Shown in pieces: positions 22,413 to 33,420 of a stretch of DNA of 64,000 nucleotides. The translations under genes were made by a program, and so were the position numbers. The notes under the pieces are model-generated. The model was given only the letters and a program-made list of their open reading frames with translations. It did not search any database and was not told the origin of the DNA. Positions within the stretch are counted from its first letter, which is position 1, and each line of letters starts with the position of its first letter. This stretch comes from Macrothele yani (Eukaryota; Arthropoda; Arachnida; Araneae; Macrothelidae), in assembly GCA_039090855.1 (NCBI GenBank), contig CM077027.1, positions 101,660,424-101,724,423 of the forward strand. The letters run 5' to 3'.

Positions 22413-23747
22413 AACAAGGGGTAGTCACACCCACAATTTTTTTTTTTTTTTTTTTTTTTTGTATGAAAGATCTGGATGCGATGCAGGGGTGCCACTTGTA
22501 CTTCCTCCTCGAAGCTGCCGTGTTAACTTTGTCAATGTGGCAGGAACAGTTCATCTGTTATCACGCGTGAAAGATGTCATGTCTGTTGGAAGTAGATCCA
22601 GATTCGCGCAGTGATCCATTTTTTGTGGGCCAAAATGTTGAACCCCACTGAAATTCAACACCAATTAATTGAAGTGCACAGTGACAAATAATTTTCATGG
22701 CAAGCGATCAAAAAATGGCATTTGTTGTTCAAGAAAGGACGCATGGATATCGAAAACAATTACAGGGAGAAAAGGCCATCAACTTCAACAACGAATGAAA
22801 ACGTGGACCTCATTAACAAATTGATTCATGCAAACAGGCGAATCACAGTGGATGAGATCAGGGATGAATTGAATATTTCCCATGGAAGTGTGCACCACAT
22901 CATCACTAAGCATCTGGAGTTTTGAGAAGTTTGTGCTTGATGGGTGCCTTGCTTACTCACAGAACAACAAGAGGCGCAACAGTTTCAAGCAGCTCTCACT
23001 TTTTTGGATCATTATCACAGAGAAAGAAATAAAGTTTTGGACCATATTGTGACTGGAGACGAGACTTGGGTCCATCACTTCTCACTAGAAACAAAGCAGA
23101 TTTCATGTGAGTGGAAACGCTCACATTCTCTGCCTCCAAAAAAGCGCTGAGTTGTTCCTTCCACCAGAAAGGCTATGCTCGCCCTTTTCTTTGACAATCA
23201 AAAAGTTGTGCATTATGAATTCATGCCAAAGGGCACCACAATTAATGCGGCATCATATTGTGAAACCCTTAAGTGGCTGCAAAAGGCGATTAAAGATCAA
23301 TAGCCAGGAAAACTGTCAAGAGGCATTGTCCTTTTGCATGACAATACGACACTACATTCAGCACGCATCATCAAGGCCCTCCTTGACAAATTCAAATGAG
23401 AAGTGTGGGAGCACCCTCCTGCAATCCAGACCATTTGCCTTGTGATTTCCATGTGTTTGGCTCCTTGAAAAATTACCTTGTGAAGCGGCGATATCACTCC
23501 AATGAAGATGTCAAAAATGTGATGTGAGAATGGTTAATACAAGTTGAATGACAATTTTTTCAAGAAGAGATAGACAAACTTGTGTCACGCTATGATAAAT
23601 ATTTAAATAAACTAGGTGATTACATCAAAAAATTGCTCTTTTATTGTACTTCCTACGTATGTAGGTATAAACATTTCCCAAATGTTTTTTTTTTTTTTTT
23701 TTTTTTTTTTTTGACATGCGAGTGCAGCTAACTCTTTGGTGGCCCCT
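22413..23747 (+). mobile_element. Mariner element (ends approximate)
   Basis: A mariner transposase relic (22635-23676) is flanked by poly-T tracts at 22438-22460 and 23683-23712. Candidate ends are the AAGGGGTAGTCAC region near 22417 and, inverted, GAGGGGCCACCAAAG near 23746. They resemble each other only loosely, so the boundaries are estimates. Confidence 0.7.
22635..23676 (+). pseudogene. Mariner transposase pseudogene (DD34D family)
   Basis: From ATG 22635 the frame shows MLNPTEIQ, a helix-turn-helix region (RITVDEIRDELNISHGSVHHI) and the catalytic motifs VTGDETWVHH and LLHDNTTLHSA. A frame-shifted PCDFHVFG follows, with the third Asp at about 23436. The C-terminus YDKYLNKLGDYI is also present. 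Breaks include stops after SDK, at KHLEF, after EVCA, after PPKKR, in KDQ*PGK, in KFK*EVW, and a frameshift just before the third Asp. The order and spacing identify mariner rather than Tc1. Confidence 0.9.
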
Positions 23748-24610
23748 CATATCTACCTATGAAGAAATTTATCTTGGGAAACTGTGTGAAAAACAGCTGG
23801 CTGAAATACCTGAAGGAACACGGGGAAAAACAAGAATTCTACAAATGTTGGTCAAAATTCTTTGTCTGGGCTAAAACTCCCACACAGCAAAAAAAAAAAA
23901 AAAAAAAAAAACCAATGAAAAAAAGTCTGTGCAACTCACACATCTGAAATCTGAGGTCATTTAAGTCCAAATGTGGCAGACGGAAGTTAGTTGCCTTGAC
24001 TTCCTTTTCTGAGTGGAAAGTTTTCTTCCTTATTACAATGTACCACTGAGTGGCATTTCTTGCCATCTTCACTCGAGGTGGAAACAATGACCAATATGGG
24101 TACTATGCAAGTTAATGTAATGTGGCATGATACTGTCACACTGAAAAACTCTGCTAATGAGTTGATTAGGAAAACATTTGAGAAGAATTTCAAAGCTTTT
24201 GTCTCTGTCTCCTTTCCGAAGTTGATGTGAAAAGATTTTTTTTTCATGGGTGATTGATGCTAAAAGCAGAAAAACAGAATGAGTGACAAAGCACTAAATG
24301 CTGTTTTGGCAACTAGTGAAGTTTCTATGCAAATCAGATATGCAGGGCAAATTTCTGAGTTGAACATGTGTGTGCAAGTAATTCTGAAAATGTGGTAAAA
24401 TTTTTGCAAATATTTATATATCAAGCATCAAGGAAAATGTTACATGCAGTGAAATTTTCTCATTAGTGTAAATTACAAAATACATAGGGTAATAAATATT
24501 TTGTTTAACTGCTGAAGAAAATATGCAAATATCATTTTATTTCCTGTGTATCAACGAAGTTAATGAAATGTATAAACGTCTATTTTCTTAATGTAAATAT
24601 CTGAAAGTAT
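23748..24610. other. SUCLA2 intron, no recognised gene
   Basis: Includes a poly-A tract at 23889-23911. The ORFs here show no recognisable similarity. Confidence 0.5.
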
Positions 24611-24620
24611 ATCATTGCAA
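24611..24620. repeat. Target duplication ATCATTGCAA (left) of RTE copy
   Basis: The same ten bases recur at 26725-26734, directly after the GATGAT tail of the RTE copy. Confidence 0.85.
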
Positions 24621-26724
24621 TGAACGTGGCAAGCTCATAAGACAAACAAAATCTATCGACATAACCAACCTTAAAAAACACCATAATACCTTCAAGTTGG
24701 AACTGAAGAACAGGTTCTCTGCTTTAGAAGGCCTAACATCAGAAGAAGTGGACATCTCTGAAGTTAACAGAAAAGTAACCAAAGCTCTTATGGAAACAGC
24801 AACAAAATTAGCTGGGTCTAAGAACAAGTTGCATGTAAATAAATTATCAGGAAAAACGAAAATGTTGATGCAAAAAAGAAGAGAGATGAGGACAACTAAA
24901 GAAGATGTGACTTCCAAAGTGGAATATATAGAGCTATGCAAGACAGTAAGAAAAAGTATCACTGAAGACGTAAGAAAATTCAACTGTGAACTAGTGAGGA
25001 AAGCAATTGAAAACAACCAAAGCCTAAAGATAGCAAAGGGACATCTCAGTAAGGGAAGAAAACAGATTATGGCACTGAGAAAAGAAGATGGTTCTGGAAC
25101 AAGAAATAGAGGCGAAATTTTGACAAGAGTGAAAGATTTCTACTCCAAATTATATGAAAGGGATGATACATGCACTCCAGACATCATGAAAGATACCAGT
25201 ACCAGAGTTCTTCCAGTCCTTCCAGCAGAAGTTGCACATGCAATCAAGAACATGAAGCGGGGAAAAGCTCCAGGAGAAGATGGAATTACTGTAGACATCA
25301 TACAAGAAGCAAGTGGAGAAATCGAAACAGTACTCGCCCAAATTTTCACTCGATGCCTTAATGAAGGAAAGATTCCTGAGGATTGGAACACCGCTACAAT
25401 GATCCTGCTACATAAGAAAGGTGACATTGAGGATCTCGGAAACTACAGACCTATCAGCCTCCTATCAGTAGTTTATAAAATCTTCACTAAAGTTCTTTCA
25501 CACCGCTTGAAGGTAACACTGGACATGGCTCAACCGAGAGAACAAGCTGGATTCAGGAGTGGCTACAGCACAATAGATCATATCCACGTGCTGAGAGAAC
25601 TAATTGAAAAAGCGAGGGAATATGAACTTCCATTGTGCATGGCTTTTATCGATTATGAAAAAGCCTTTGATTCGGTGAAACCATCAGCAGTTACAATGGC
25701 TCTGAAAACCTGCGGTATTGAAGATGCATACATTAATATTATTAATAACATCTATGAAAATGCAAGTGCAAAGATTAGGCTGTTTGAAAATACAACACAC
25801 GTAAAAATTGGAAAGGGAGTGAGACAAGGTGACACCATATCTCCGAAGCTCTTTAATGCCACATTGGAGAGTGTTTTTCAGTCGCTGAGCTGGGAAAACA
25901 AGGGGATAAAGATTAATGGAGATTATCTAACCCACCTTCGTTTTGCTGATGACATAGTCATTTTTGCAACTACCCCATCAGAGCTACAGAGTATGATCCA
26001 GGAACTTGCTGACAAGAGTAAAGAAGTGGGATTAAAAATGAACTTTCAGAAGACAAAAGTGATGTTCAATGCTTTTACAAGAAATGAAGATTTATCGATT
26101 GATGGAGAAAAGCTGGAGATAACAGACACATACATTTATCTTGGACAGCAGATATCAAGTGAGGGTCACATTGGTGAAGAAATTAATCGGCGTACAAAAC
26201 TTGCCTGGAGAGCTTTTGGAAGAAACAGCATAATTTTCAAGAGCAATATGCCATTATGTCTTAAAAGAAAAGTGTTTGATCAATGCATCCTTCCAGTGCT
26301 TACGTATGGTGCAGAGACGTGGACCTTAGCTAAAAGAGACATACAAAGGCTGCAGACAACTCAAAGCAGCATGGAGAGGTGCATGCTTGGTGTAACCAGG
26401 AGAGATAAGAAGAGGAACACGTGGATCCGAAAAATGACAAGAGTGGAAGACATCATGATCAGAGTTAAATCCCTGAAATGGCAAATGGGCTGGACATACT
26501 GCCAGAAGAACAGACCATAGATGGACAGCCGAAATTTTAGATTGGATTCCAAGGGACAGGAAAAGACCCAGAAGAAGACCACATGGGAGATGGGTGGATG
26601 AAATTCGAAAGTATGCAGGGGTGACATGGAGGAGACTGGCACAAGACAGACCGTTGTGGAGGAAACTTGGGGAGACCTTCGTCCAGCAGTGGATTGATAA
26701 TGGTTGACAATGATGATGATGATG
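24621..26724 (+). mobile_element. 5'-truncated RTE copy, best-preserved RT
   Basis: Begins at the end of the endonuclease region (TGAACGTGGCAAGC…) and runs to a GATGATGAT tail, between 10-bp direct repeats. Truncation removes the endonuclease, so the copy cannot transpose by itself. Its body is very similar to the near full-length copy at 51069-54269 and is antisense to SUCLA2. Confidence 0.92.
24697..26703 (+). pseudogene. RTE reverse transcriptase, 607-codon open frame
   Basis: The longest intact RT frame in the window (24697-26520). After a basic linker, the fingers/palm appear as KKGDIEDLGNYRPISLL, AGFRSGYSTIDH, AFIDYEKAFDS, GVRQGDTISPKLFN and FADDIVIF, with both catalytic Asp residues, then the thumb. 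Near 26475 a base insertion ('GGCAAATGGGC') shifts the frame, replacing the last ~65 residues with a short wrong tail ending at 26520. The original terminus QQWIDNG is still readable in another frame to 26703. No ATG of the full protein is present because of 5' truncation. Confidence 0.9.
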
Positions 26725-26734
26725 ATCATTGCAA

Positions 26735-27230
26735 AGTAAGTATCTTGCATTGATGTTTGCCCACTACTGATTTAAATTAACATATATATGACACACATAA
26801 CATGTATAGCAGGGTTGCAATGCTGGGTGAGAAATCACTGGTGAAAAGGCACAATTTTGATGTGCTGAGAGGGAAATTCCAAGTCTGTCACAGTTACACT
26901 ACTGCTGCAAAATTCAGTTTAATGAATTTTGTCTTTCATTAAGACAATATTCTTCACACTGCATTATTTATTAAACAAAGGCACTCACTCAGAAAAGAGT
27001 GTTTTATTTATAAAACTGAACCCAGAATTAACATGTGCTTAAAGTGACTTCCTTAATCTTTTGTTTCCAATTCTTAATTTTTGAAATGTCATAGTACTTT
27101 CAAGCTATTAAACTTCAGAGTATTTTAGCACCAGCAAATGTACAATGGAAATAGTATGTATATTCAACATAGTTAGGAACACAGCAGCTGTGTATTCTTA
27201 ATTTACTTACCTTACAGTAAGCATGTGTTC
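26735..27230. other. SUCLA2 intron, no recognised gene
   Basis: AT-rich, no coding homology or element ends seen. Confidence 0.5.
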
Positions 27231-27233
27231 ATG

Positions 27234-27341
27234 CATACTGCAAGGTAAGTAAATTAAGAATGCACATGCAAGGTAAGTACATTAAGTATGCATCTGCACA
27301 TGCATACTGCAAGGAAAGCAAAATACTTACCTTGCAGTATG
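27234..27341. repeat. Local inverted/tandem repeat
   Basis: GCATACTGCAAGGTAAGTA at 27234-27252 is mirrored by ACTTACCTTGCAGTATGC at 27324-27341, and related half-copies lie between them. It could form a short cruciform. The origin is unknown. Confidence 0.7.
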
Positions 27342-27556
27342 CAAGTGTACATTACATACCTCTATCACTGACAAGCAGTCTGTAATGCCAAAATGCAAAA
27401 TTACCTCACACCCATTCCACAGAATACAGAAGGTCATTCAGAATTTATGGTAACAATTCGCAAGACATGAGTGAGTGTGTCACAGCCAAACTGTAGGCCT
27501 GCACTTGCATACAGATCAGTCTTAAGTGCCAAATGCCATAAACTCATTTTCTTTCA

Positions 27557-27592
27557 GTCTCTCTCTCTCTCTCTGTCTCTCTCGCTCTCTCT
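27557..27592. repeat. (TC)n microsatellite
   Basis: Nearly uninterrupted TC units, just upstream of the LTR retrotransposon. Confidence 0.9.
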
Positions 27593-27835
27593 AAAAATAC
27601 CTAATTTATGAAAGGGATGTTTACACTCGCTGCCTCCAAAATACCTGACTTACAAGAGGGGTACATCACAGCCTTGTTCGATGCAAAATCTAGTTACTAC
27701 AAGGGTAGACAAAATCCAAAAAAATTTCAGGAGCCATCTCCTTTTCTTCAGGAACCAGCACATTTAATTTCACTAAATCTGCAAGAGATACATGAAGAAA
27801 ACCACAATCAATCTTAATGAAACACAGACACACAC

Positions 27836-28078
27836 TGTGCCATTCCCAGTCCTGGATAGTGACATCATTGCTGACGCCAATGCTGACAAGAAAACTTTGG
27901 TGTGGACAGAGAAGAAAAAGACGGAGTGAAGAGCGTGGGAAGAGAGGTTGTTTGTTTTGATTTGTAGGGAGGTGACAGGGCATAAGAATTGTATTTTTTT
28001 TTGTTTATTAAATTAATTGTTGTTTTTGAATGTATGATAGTCATAAATGAGTATGTGTGAGGAGTCTAAGACGACACA
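27836..28078 (+). repeat. 5' LTR
   Basis: Starts TGTGCCATTCCCAG and ends GACGACACA (TG...CA ends). It matches 33152-33401 over its whole length with about ten substitutions and small indels. An 'AATTAATTGTTGTTTT' AT-rich core may hold promoter or poly-A signals. Confidence 0.92.
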
Positions 28079-28093
28079 GCTTTAATATGAAAA

Positions 28094-28111
28094 TGGTGCC
28101 AGCGTAATGGG
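28094..28111 (+). promoter_or_regulatory. Probable primer-binding site
   Basis: TGGTGCCAGCGTAATGGG lies 15 bp after the 5' LTR. TGGTGCC-type sequences complementary to a tRNA 3' end (…GGCACCA) are expected here. The tRNA species was not determined. Confidence 0.6.
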
Positions 28112-28541
28112 ATATGATAGTGTATTGTTTTCCTTCACGGAGTTTTTTTTTTTTTTTTCGGATGCCATCTTGGATAATTTCAAAATTTGTGAACAGTGGA
28201 TAAGTCAAGTTATGACCGGATATGATCAGCTCTATATATGTGCTATCAAACTAAGGATGGAAGACGTCAGTGCTATTGGTATGAAATATAATTTTGTTTT
28301 TCACTTTCAAAATAGTTCCTTTTTTTTTAGAACGTTCGTAACATACGAAAGTAAAAGTGTTCCTTAAGTGCGTCAGTACAAATAAAAGTGAATCTTGAAT
28401 ATATACTGTATATACGACAGTATAAAAGTTGCAGTAATCAGTATTGAGGAAATTTTGTACGCCAGTACTAATCGTTAGAATTACAAATTCTTGTAGGTTG
28501 ATAAGTTCACTGAATCTAGGTTTACTGTTTATTGTCACAAA

Positions 28542-29641
28542 ATGGCATATTTAGCGAAGGCAAAAAAGAAGACTTACCCCTTTTGGCAGAAGAGTTAGGA
28601 GAGAAAGTATCTCCTGACTATAAGATAGTGGATTTACAAAAATTAATTTTAGGAAGTCAAGAGTATGAAGAAGAATTTGTGAAAGAATTATTAGCCACAA
28701 TTATAAGAGTGAGAATAGATCAAGAGGAACTCGAGGAACAGAAAAGGAAAGAAGAAATGGAAGAACAGCAGAGAAAGAGGAAAGAGAATATGAATTGTAA
28801 TTACAATGAATTGAAGCTACAAGTAGAACACAAGGTAATGATTCAGAACAAACTGTAGGAGGAATATTAGGAAGGCCTAAAATTGATTTACATAATCTGA
28901 TACCAACCTTTGATCCTAAGGAAGGCAACATAAGTCTATATTTGGTCTTGTTCGAAAGGCAATTGCATAAAACACAAATAAAAAAAGCAGATTGGGTTTC
29001 ACATTTGATGGGATTACTACCATGAGATTAATCAGCTTATAACCAGAGAACCGGAAGAAGAGGCAGACAATTATGAATATGTAAAAATTCTGTTGCTAAA
29101 AAGATTGAAGCTAAGTCCAGAAAAACTTAGGCAAATGTTTGTGAGACATCAAAAGAAAGCAGAGTTGTCGTGGCGTGATTTTAGCCATGAACTTTTAAAT
29201 TATTGCACCGAATGGGTTACAGGTCTTGAAATTTGTAATTTGGAGCGGTTACTGGATCTAATGGTGACCGATCAGATGAAATATTGAGTGCCAATTGAAG
29301 TACATGAGCATTTTATGGATGAATAGACTAAGATTTTGTCATTGTCCAAACTTGCTGAGATGTTGGATGACTTTGACAATGTACAGGGAAATATGAAAAA
29401 TGCTTCAGTAAACATTCAGCAAAAAGAGAAGAATGTGCCCAAATGGCGAACAAAACACTTGTACGATAATAGCAGTAGAAGTGAGACTAGCACAGCTCAA
29501 AGAGATCAAGCTCATGGGGTGCCTAATGTTTCTAGAACTAGGAATTTTGAAAATTTTGAACGCCGGAGGAGATTACAATGTTTTGAATGTGGTTCGTATA
29601 ACCATCTTAGACCTCAACGTCAAAATTTAAAAAAAAAGTCA
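28542..29641 (+). pseudogene. gag pseudogene
   Basis: The probable start is ATG 28542 (MAYLAKAK), with a one-base slip in an A-run just after it. The matching frame then continues through KKEDLPLLAEELGEKVSPDY, an acidic/basic coiled-coil stretch (EEQKRKEEMEEQQRKRKE) and a frameshift near 28850. A capsid-like part (LKLSPEKLRQMF, WRDFSHELLNYC) follows after further stops at about 29024 and 29285. The zinc knuckle at 29579-29620 reads CFECGSYNHLRPQR: the CX2CX4HX4C pattern with the last Cys replaced by Arg. The frame ends at a TGA after poly-Lys. It is non-functional as read. Confidence 0.8.
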
Positions 29642-29693
29642 TGAAGCAGTTTCTGCAACTGTAAATAGAATTTCAGAACTGACGGAGGATGAA

Positions 29694-30170
29694 TTGTTGA
29701 TACCGTTTACAACTACCAGCAAAGTAAATGGGTTTAAAAGGCCTATTTTACGAGATTCTGGAGCGACTATTGATATTGTTTGTCAGAAGCATATCACATC
29801 TCAGATGTTAACAGGAGAATATGTTTGGGTTCAGCAGCCCCTTGATGTAGCACCAACTTGTTTACCTTTAGCTCAAGGGCAACTGATAGGAGATTTTGGT
29901 CACATGGCCACAGAAGCAGCTGTAATTAGAAATGAGCTTGACCAGGGCCAATATTTACTGGGAAATCAAACTGCTGCTTTATTAGATCAGATTAAGCATC
30001 ATAAAGGATTAGTTCATCATGAATTAAATGCCGTGCAGACTAGGTCACAGAAGTTTTTGGAAGAAATGTCTAATGTTCCAGAAAGTAGTGGGAAAGAACT
30101 TGAAAAGAGAAAAAATGAGAGCTCACCTAGTAATGTTGAAGTGTCGGGAATAGAGATTGAGCCGAGCTAG
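29694..30170 (+). pseudogene. Retropepsin (protease) region of pol
   Basis: The active-site triad appears as RDSGAT near 29754, in the expected context of a hydrophobic beta strand on both sides (KRPILRDSGATIDIV). The 158-codon frame continues past the protease into a hydrophilic linker and stops at 30168-30170. The integrase frame starts about 110 bp later. Confidence 0.8.
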
Positions 30171-30280
30171 GAAGATGGTGTATTATTTGCCAGTTTATAC
30201 AAAATGATCTCGATCCAATATGTTCGCTTTTAGAAATTTATTCTGATATATTTGCTGCTGCACAGCGTCGAAGTGAGGAT

Positions 30281-31430
30281 TTGAAACCATTATTTGATAC
30301 TGTTGGGAATTCTTCCACTGATTTGTTGAAGGAATCATATATTTTGAGGAACACATTATTAATGAAACAGAGGGTAGACAAGACCAGTGTTGAGAGAGAA
30401 CTACTCGTAGTTCCTGACGAATATAGGGAACGCCTTAAAGCTTTGTGTCATGAAGGAACCTCAGCTCACCTAGGTGTGACGAAAACTAAGGATAGAATAT
30501 TCCGATATTTTTTCTGGCCAAGATGTTATAAAGAAGTAGAAGATTATGTGCGATCTTGTGAAAATTGTCAAAGAGCAGGAAAATCAGGTGATAAGAACAA
30601 AGCTCCCTTAAAACTAGTACCAGTTATCGAGGAAATGTTTTCAAAGATAAATGTAGATGCATGTGATCCCTTACCACCTACTCCTACAGGAAAAAGATAA
30701 TATTATCACTGCAATGTGTTTGTCTTCAAAATATCCTGATGCCATAGCTGAGACTGACATTGGGTCCATATCAGTGATCAATGCGTTACTGCAGATTTTT
30801 AGTCGTATGGGGTTTCCTAAAGAACTACAGTGTGATCAAGGAACTTCTTTCACGAGCGCTTTAACAACAGAATTTTTGGAACGATTTGGGATAAAAGTAA
30901 AACATAGTTCGATTCACAGAGCAATCCTGTTGAAAGATTTCACAGTACGATTAAACGTAAACTGCGAGTCTTGTGTTTGGAAGCAGCGCCCGATTGGGAA
31001 CAGCACATTCATTTAGCATTATTTGCGCTTCGAACTGTGATGCATGAAAGTACTGGGTTTACTCCCGCAGAATTAGTTCATGGGAAGAATTTAAAGACAC
31101 CAGTTACCCTGCTCTATGAAAAGTGGATGAAACCTGAAAGCAAAAAAGAAAATTCAGTCGTGGAATATGTGTTTCAGTTGATAAATCGATTAAAAAATGC
31201 CAGACAGTGGCTGTACAAAAAATGAGAGAAATGCAGGTAAAGAGAAAAACCTGGTTTAATAAGAATACAGTAAAAAGAGAATTTAAAGAAGGTGATTTTA
31301 TGCTAGTATTGGCTACTTCTAGACCAAATAAGTCAGCTAGCTGTCCAATGGACTGGTCCAGGTACTATTGAGAGTAAAATTTCTGATACTAACTATATTG
31401 TAAAGGTTCCTGGAAAGAAAATGCAATCGC
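30281..31430 (+). pseudogene. Integrase (HHCC, DDE core, GPY/F) upstream of RT
   Basis: An HHCC zinc-binding domain is clear: HEGTSAH, then CENC within VEDYVRSCENCQR. The core shows Asp in NVDACDPLPPT, a second Asp in QCDQGTSF (about 30831) and Glu in a frame-shifted PVERFH (about 30931). The C-terminal part carries a GPY/F-type module (WTGPGTIESKISDTNYIV, 31350-31405) followed by YHVDMLKPF. Breaks: frameshift near 30700, another near 30920, and a stop at 31223. The sequence then runs directly into the RT portion, which shows IN really is upstream. Confidence 0.88.
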
Positions 31431-32551
31431 AGATATATCATGTCGATATGCTTAAACCGTTCTACAAAAGACCAGAGTTAATTAATTTCTTATCCAGTAG
31501 TGAACCACCAGATCAACCTGGTTTGGAAATAGAAATTCCTGGAATAGAAAATGATCCTAATGTTTTTAATTTTCCAGAAATTGTTCAGGAAAGTCGTTTG
31601 GAAGAATGGCTAGAGGTAGAACAAATTCGACAATTGCAGGATTTGCTTTGTAAATATGCAACATCTTTTTCTAATGAACCTGGTATGACACATCTTGTCG
31701 AGCATGACATTGAATTAATTAGTGACGAGCCCATCAGAGCTAAGCCATACCATATGTCTCCTAGATAAACTGAAATTTTGCAGAATGAAGTAAAAAAATG
31801 TTGCAATGCAAAGTAATTGAGATGGGAGAGTCAGATAATACATCTTCGATGATTTTGGAAGAATCTACAGGCAGAGATCCAAAACCTTGTGTTGATTATT
31901 GTCGATTAAATGACGTTATTGATACACAGTATTACCCCTTACCAAACATTGAACAAAGAGTAGAGACAGTTGCTTCGGCCAGCTATATCACTGTACTAGA
32001 CTTGGCGAAGGGATATTGGCAAATACCTCTGAGTAAAAAAGGCACAAAGAGTAGCTGCATTTGTAACCAGTTTTGGGACCTATCGTCCGTTACGAATGCC
32101 TTTCGGTCTCAAGAACGCTCCGTATTTTTTTAGCAAGATGATGGCTGAATTATTGCAGGGATGTGAAAATTTTGCAGTGCTGTATTTAGATGATGCAGCT
32201 GTATTCTCCTGTACTTGGGAAGAACACCTGAAGAATCTTGACCAAGTCCTTCGGCGCATTCAAAATGCCCATCTAAACATCAAGCCTTCAAAGTGTAAAT
32301 TCGCTCAAGCTCAGGTGAAATATCTGGGACATCTAGTAGGACAAGGTACCAGAACCCCTGGAAATCTGAAAGTGAAAACTATTCGTGAATTCCCTACTCC
32401 TACTACAAAAACTGATGTAAGAGCATTTCTTGGACTGGCTGGATATTACCGCCAATATATTCCAATGTTTTCTACCACTGCCGCTCCGCTATCCGAAGTG
32501 TTAAAGGGCAAAACTAAGAAAGAAAAAATTTTGTGGACCCCCTCAGTGTGA
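31421..32551 (+). pseudogene. Reverse transcriptase region of pol
   Basis: A linker (31421-31768) ends in the usual pre-RT motif (VEHDIELISDEPIRAKPY). The RT fingers/palm follow with DPKPCVDYCRLN, ITVLDLAKGYWQIPL (first catalytic Asp), FGLKNAPYFFSKMM and LYLDDAAVFS (YxDD box near 32185). The connection region PSKCKFAQAQVKYLGHLV and FLGLAGYYRQYIP follows. A TAA at 31766-31768 and a frameshift near 32060-32100 split the domain. Confidence 0.9.
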
Positions 32552-33077
32552 GAAAGCCTTTCAAGAGTTGAAAGATAAGCTTTGTAGTAACCCTGCGCTA
32601 CACGCTCCCAACTATAATAGAGCATTTCTTCTCCAATGTGATGCTTCAGATTTCGGAATGGGTATCGTACTCTCTCAGATCAGTGATTAAGGAGAAGAAC
32701 ACCCTGTGTTGTATCTGAGCAAGAAATTCACGGAAGTTGAGAAACGGTATTGTACTACCGAAAAAGAATGTGCTGCCATTGTATATGCTGTAAAAAAATT
32801 GCATTGTTATCTTGACGGACAAACTATGTTCAAGATACAGACAGATCACAATCCTTTAGTGTGGCTTCGTACAGACACCAGTACTAACCCTAGACTCATG
32901 AGATGGGCTCTGATTCTACAACCGTATAACTACAAAGTTGTACATCGTCGTGCGACGCTACATAAAAATGCTGACAGTTTGAGTCGCATTTGTGTTGCAG
33001 TATTGTTTTTAAATGTTTATATTTTTATTTTAGGTAAATCTCATTGTAAATTGCATCTGATCCTAACAGACTTTTGA
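32552..33077 (+). pseudogene. RNase H region of pol
   Basis: After a frameshift at the end of the RT frame, RNase H is seen as LQCDASDFGMGIVLSQ (first Asp), KECAAIVYAVKKL (Glu) and IQTDHNPLVWL (Asp), followed by HKNADSLSRI. One TAA interrupts it (QISD*GEE, about 32690). This is the last coding domain before the polypurine tract. Confidence 0.9.
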
Positions 33078-33131
33078 ACTTACCTACTTTTCTCTATGAA
33101 CATTCTTCGAACATATTATCGAGAAAAGCTC

Positions 33132-33147
33132 TGGAGGGGGAAAGAAC
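33132..33147 (+). promoter_or_regulatory. Polypurine tract
   Basis: The purine run GGAGGGGGAAAGAA ends five bases before the 3' LTR, the expected place for plus-strand DNA priming. Confidence 0.8.
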
Positions 33148-33151
33148 TAGC

Positions 33152-33401
33152 TGTGCCGTTCCCAGTCCTGAATACTGACATCAATGCTGACATCAGAGCT
33201 GACAGGAGAACTTTGGTGTGGACAGAGAAGAAAAAGACGGAGTGAAGAGTGTGGGAAGAGAGGTTGTTTGTTTTGATTTGTAGAGAGGTGACAGGACATA
33301 AGAATCGTATTGTTGTTGTTTTTTGTTTATTAAATTAATTGTTGTTTTGTGAATGTACGATAGTCATAAATGAGTATTCGTGAGGAGTCTAAGACGCCAC
33401 A
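33152..33401 (+). repeat. 3' LTR
   Basis: Begins TGTGCCGTTCCCAG and ends GACGCCACA, colinear with the 5' LTR. It is followed by a (CA)n stretch to about 33420. Confidence 0.92.
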
Positions 33402-33420
33402 AAACACACACACACACACA

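Larger units (their letters stand above)
27836..33401 (+). mobile_element. Ty3/Gypsy LTR retrotransposon with IN before RT (Gmr1-like)
   Basis: A 5.57-kb element with two LTRs (27836-28078, 33152-33401), a primer-binding site, gag, protease, integrase, reverse transcriptase, RNase H and a polypurine tract in that order. In ordinary Ty3/Gypsy elements integrase follows RNase H; here it precedes RT, the order known from the Gmr1-like group. All ORFs are broken by several frameshifts and stops, and the LTRs differ by scattered substitutions and indels, so it is an old copy. No envelope-like gene lies between RNase H and the 3' LTR. The target duplication is unclear because both flanks are CA-rich. 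Confidence 0.9.

Noticed and set aside
22413..23747. Confident mariner terminal inverted repeats
   Set aside because: Candidate ends match only loosely and the poly-T tracts confuse the borders, so only approximate limits are given.
27690..27983. 97-codon minus-strand ORF over the 5' LTR
   Set aside because: Overlaps the LTR and has no homology; a chance frame.
30281..31225. A separate Tc1-like or host integrase-like gene next to the retrotransposon
   Set aside because: HHCC, core and GPY/F all lie between the PR and RT of the same LTR-bounded element and the reading continues into the RT linker.
32999..33151. Envelope gene at the end of the Gypsy element
   Set aside because: Only ~150 bp separate RNase H and the 3' LTR; there is no space for env.
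27831..33410. A 4-5-bp target duplication for the LTR element
   Set aside because: Both flanks are CA-rich (CACAC and AAACA), and no exact repeat can be claimed.
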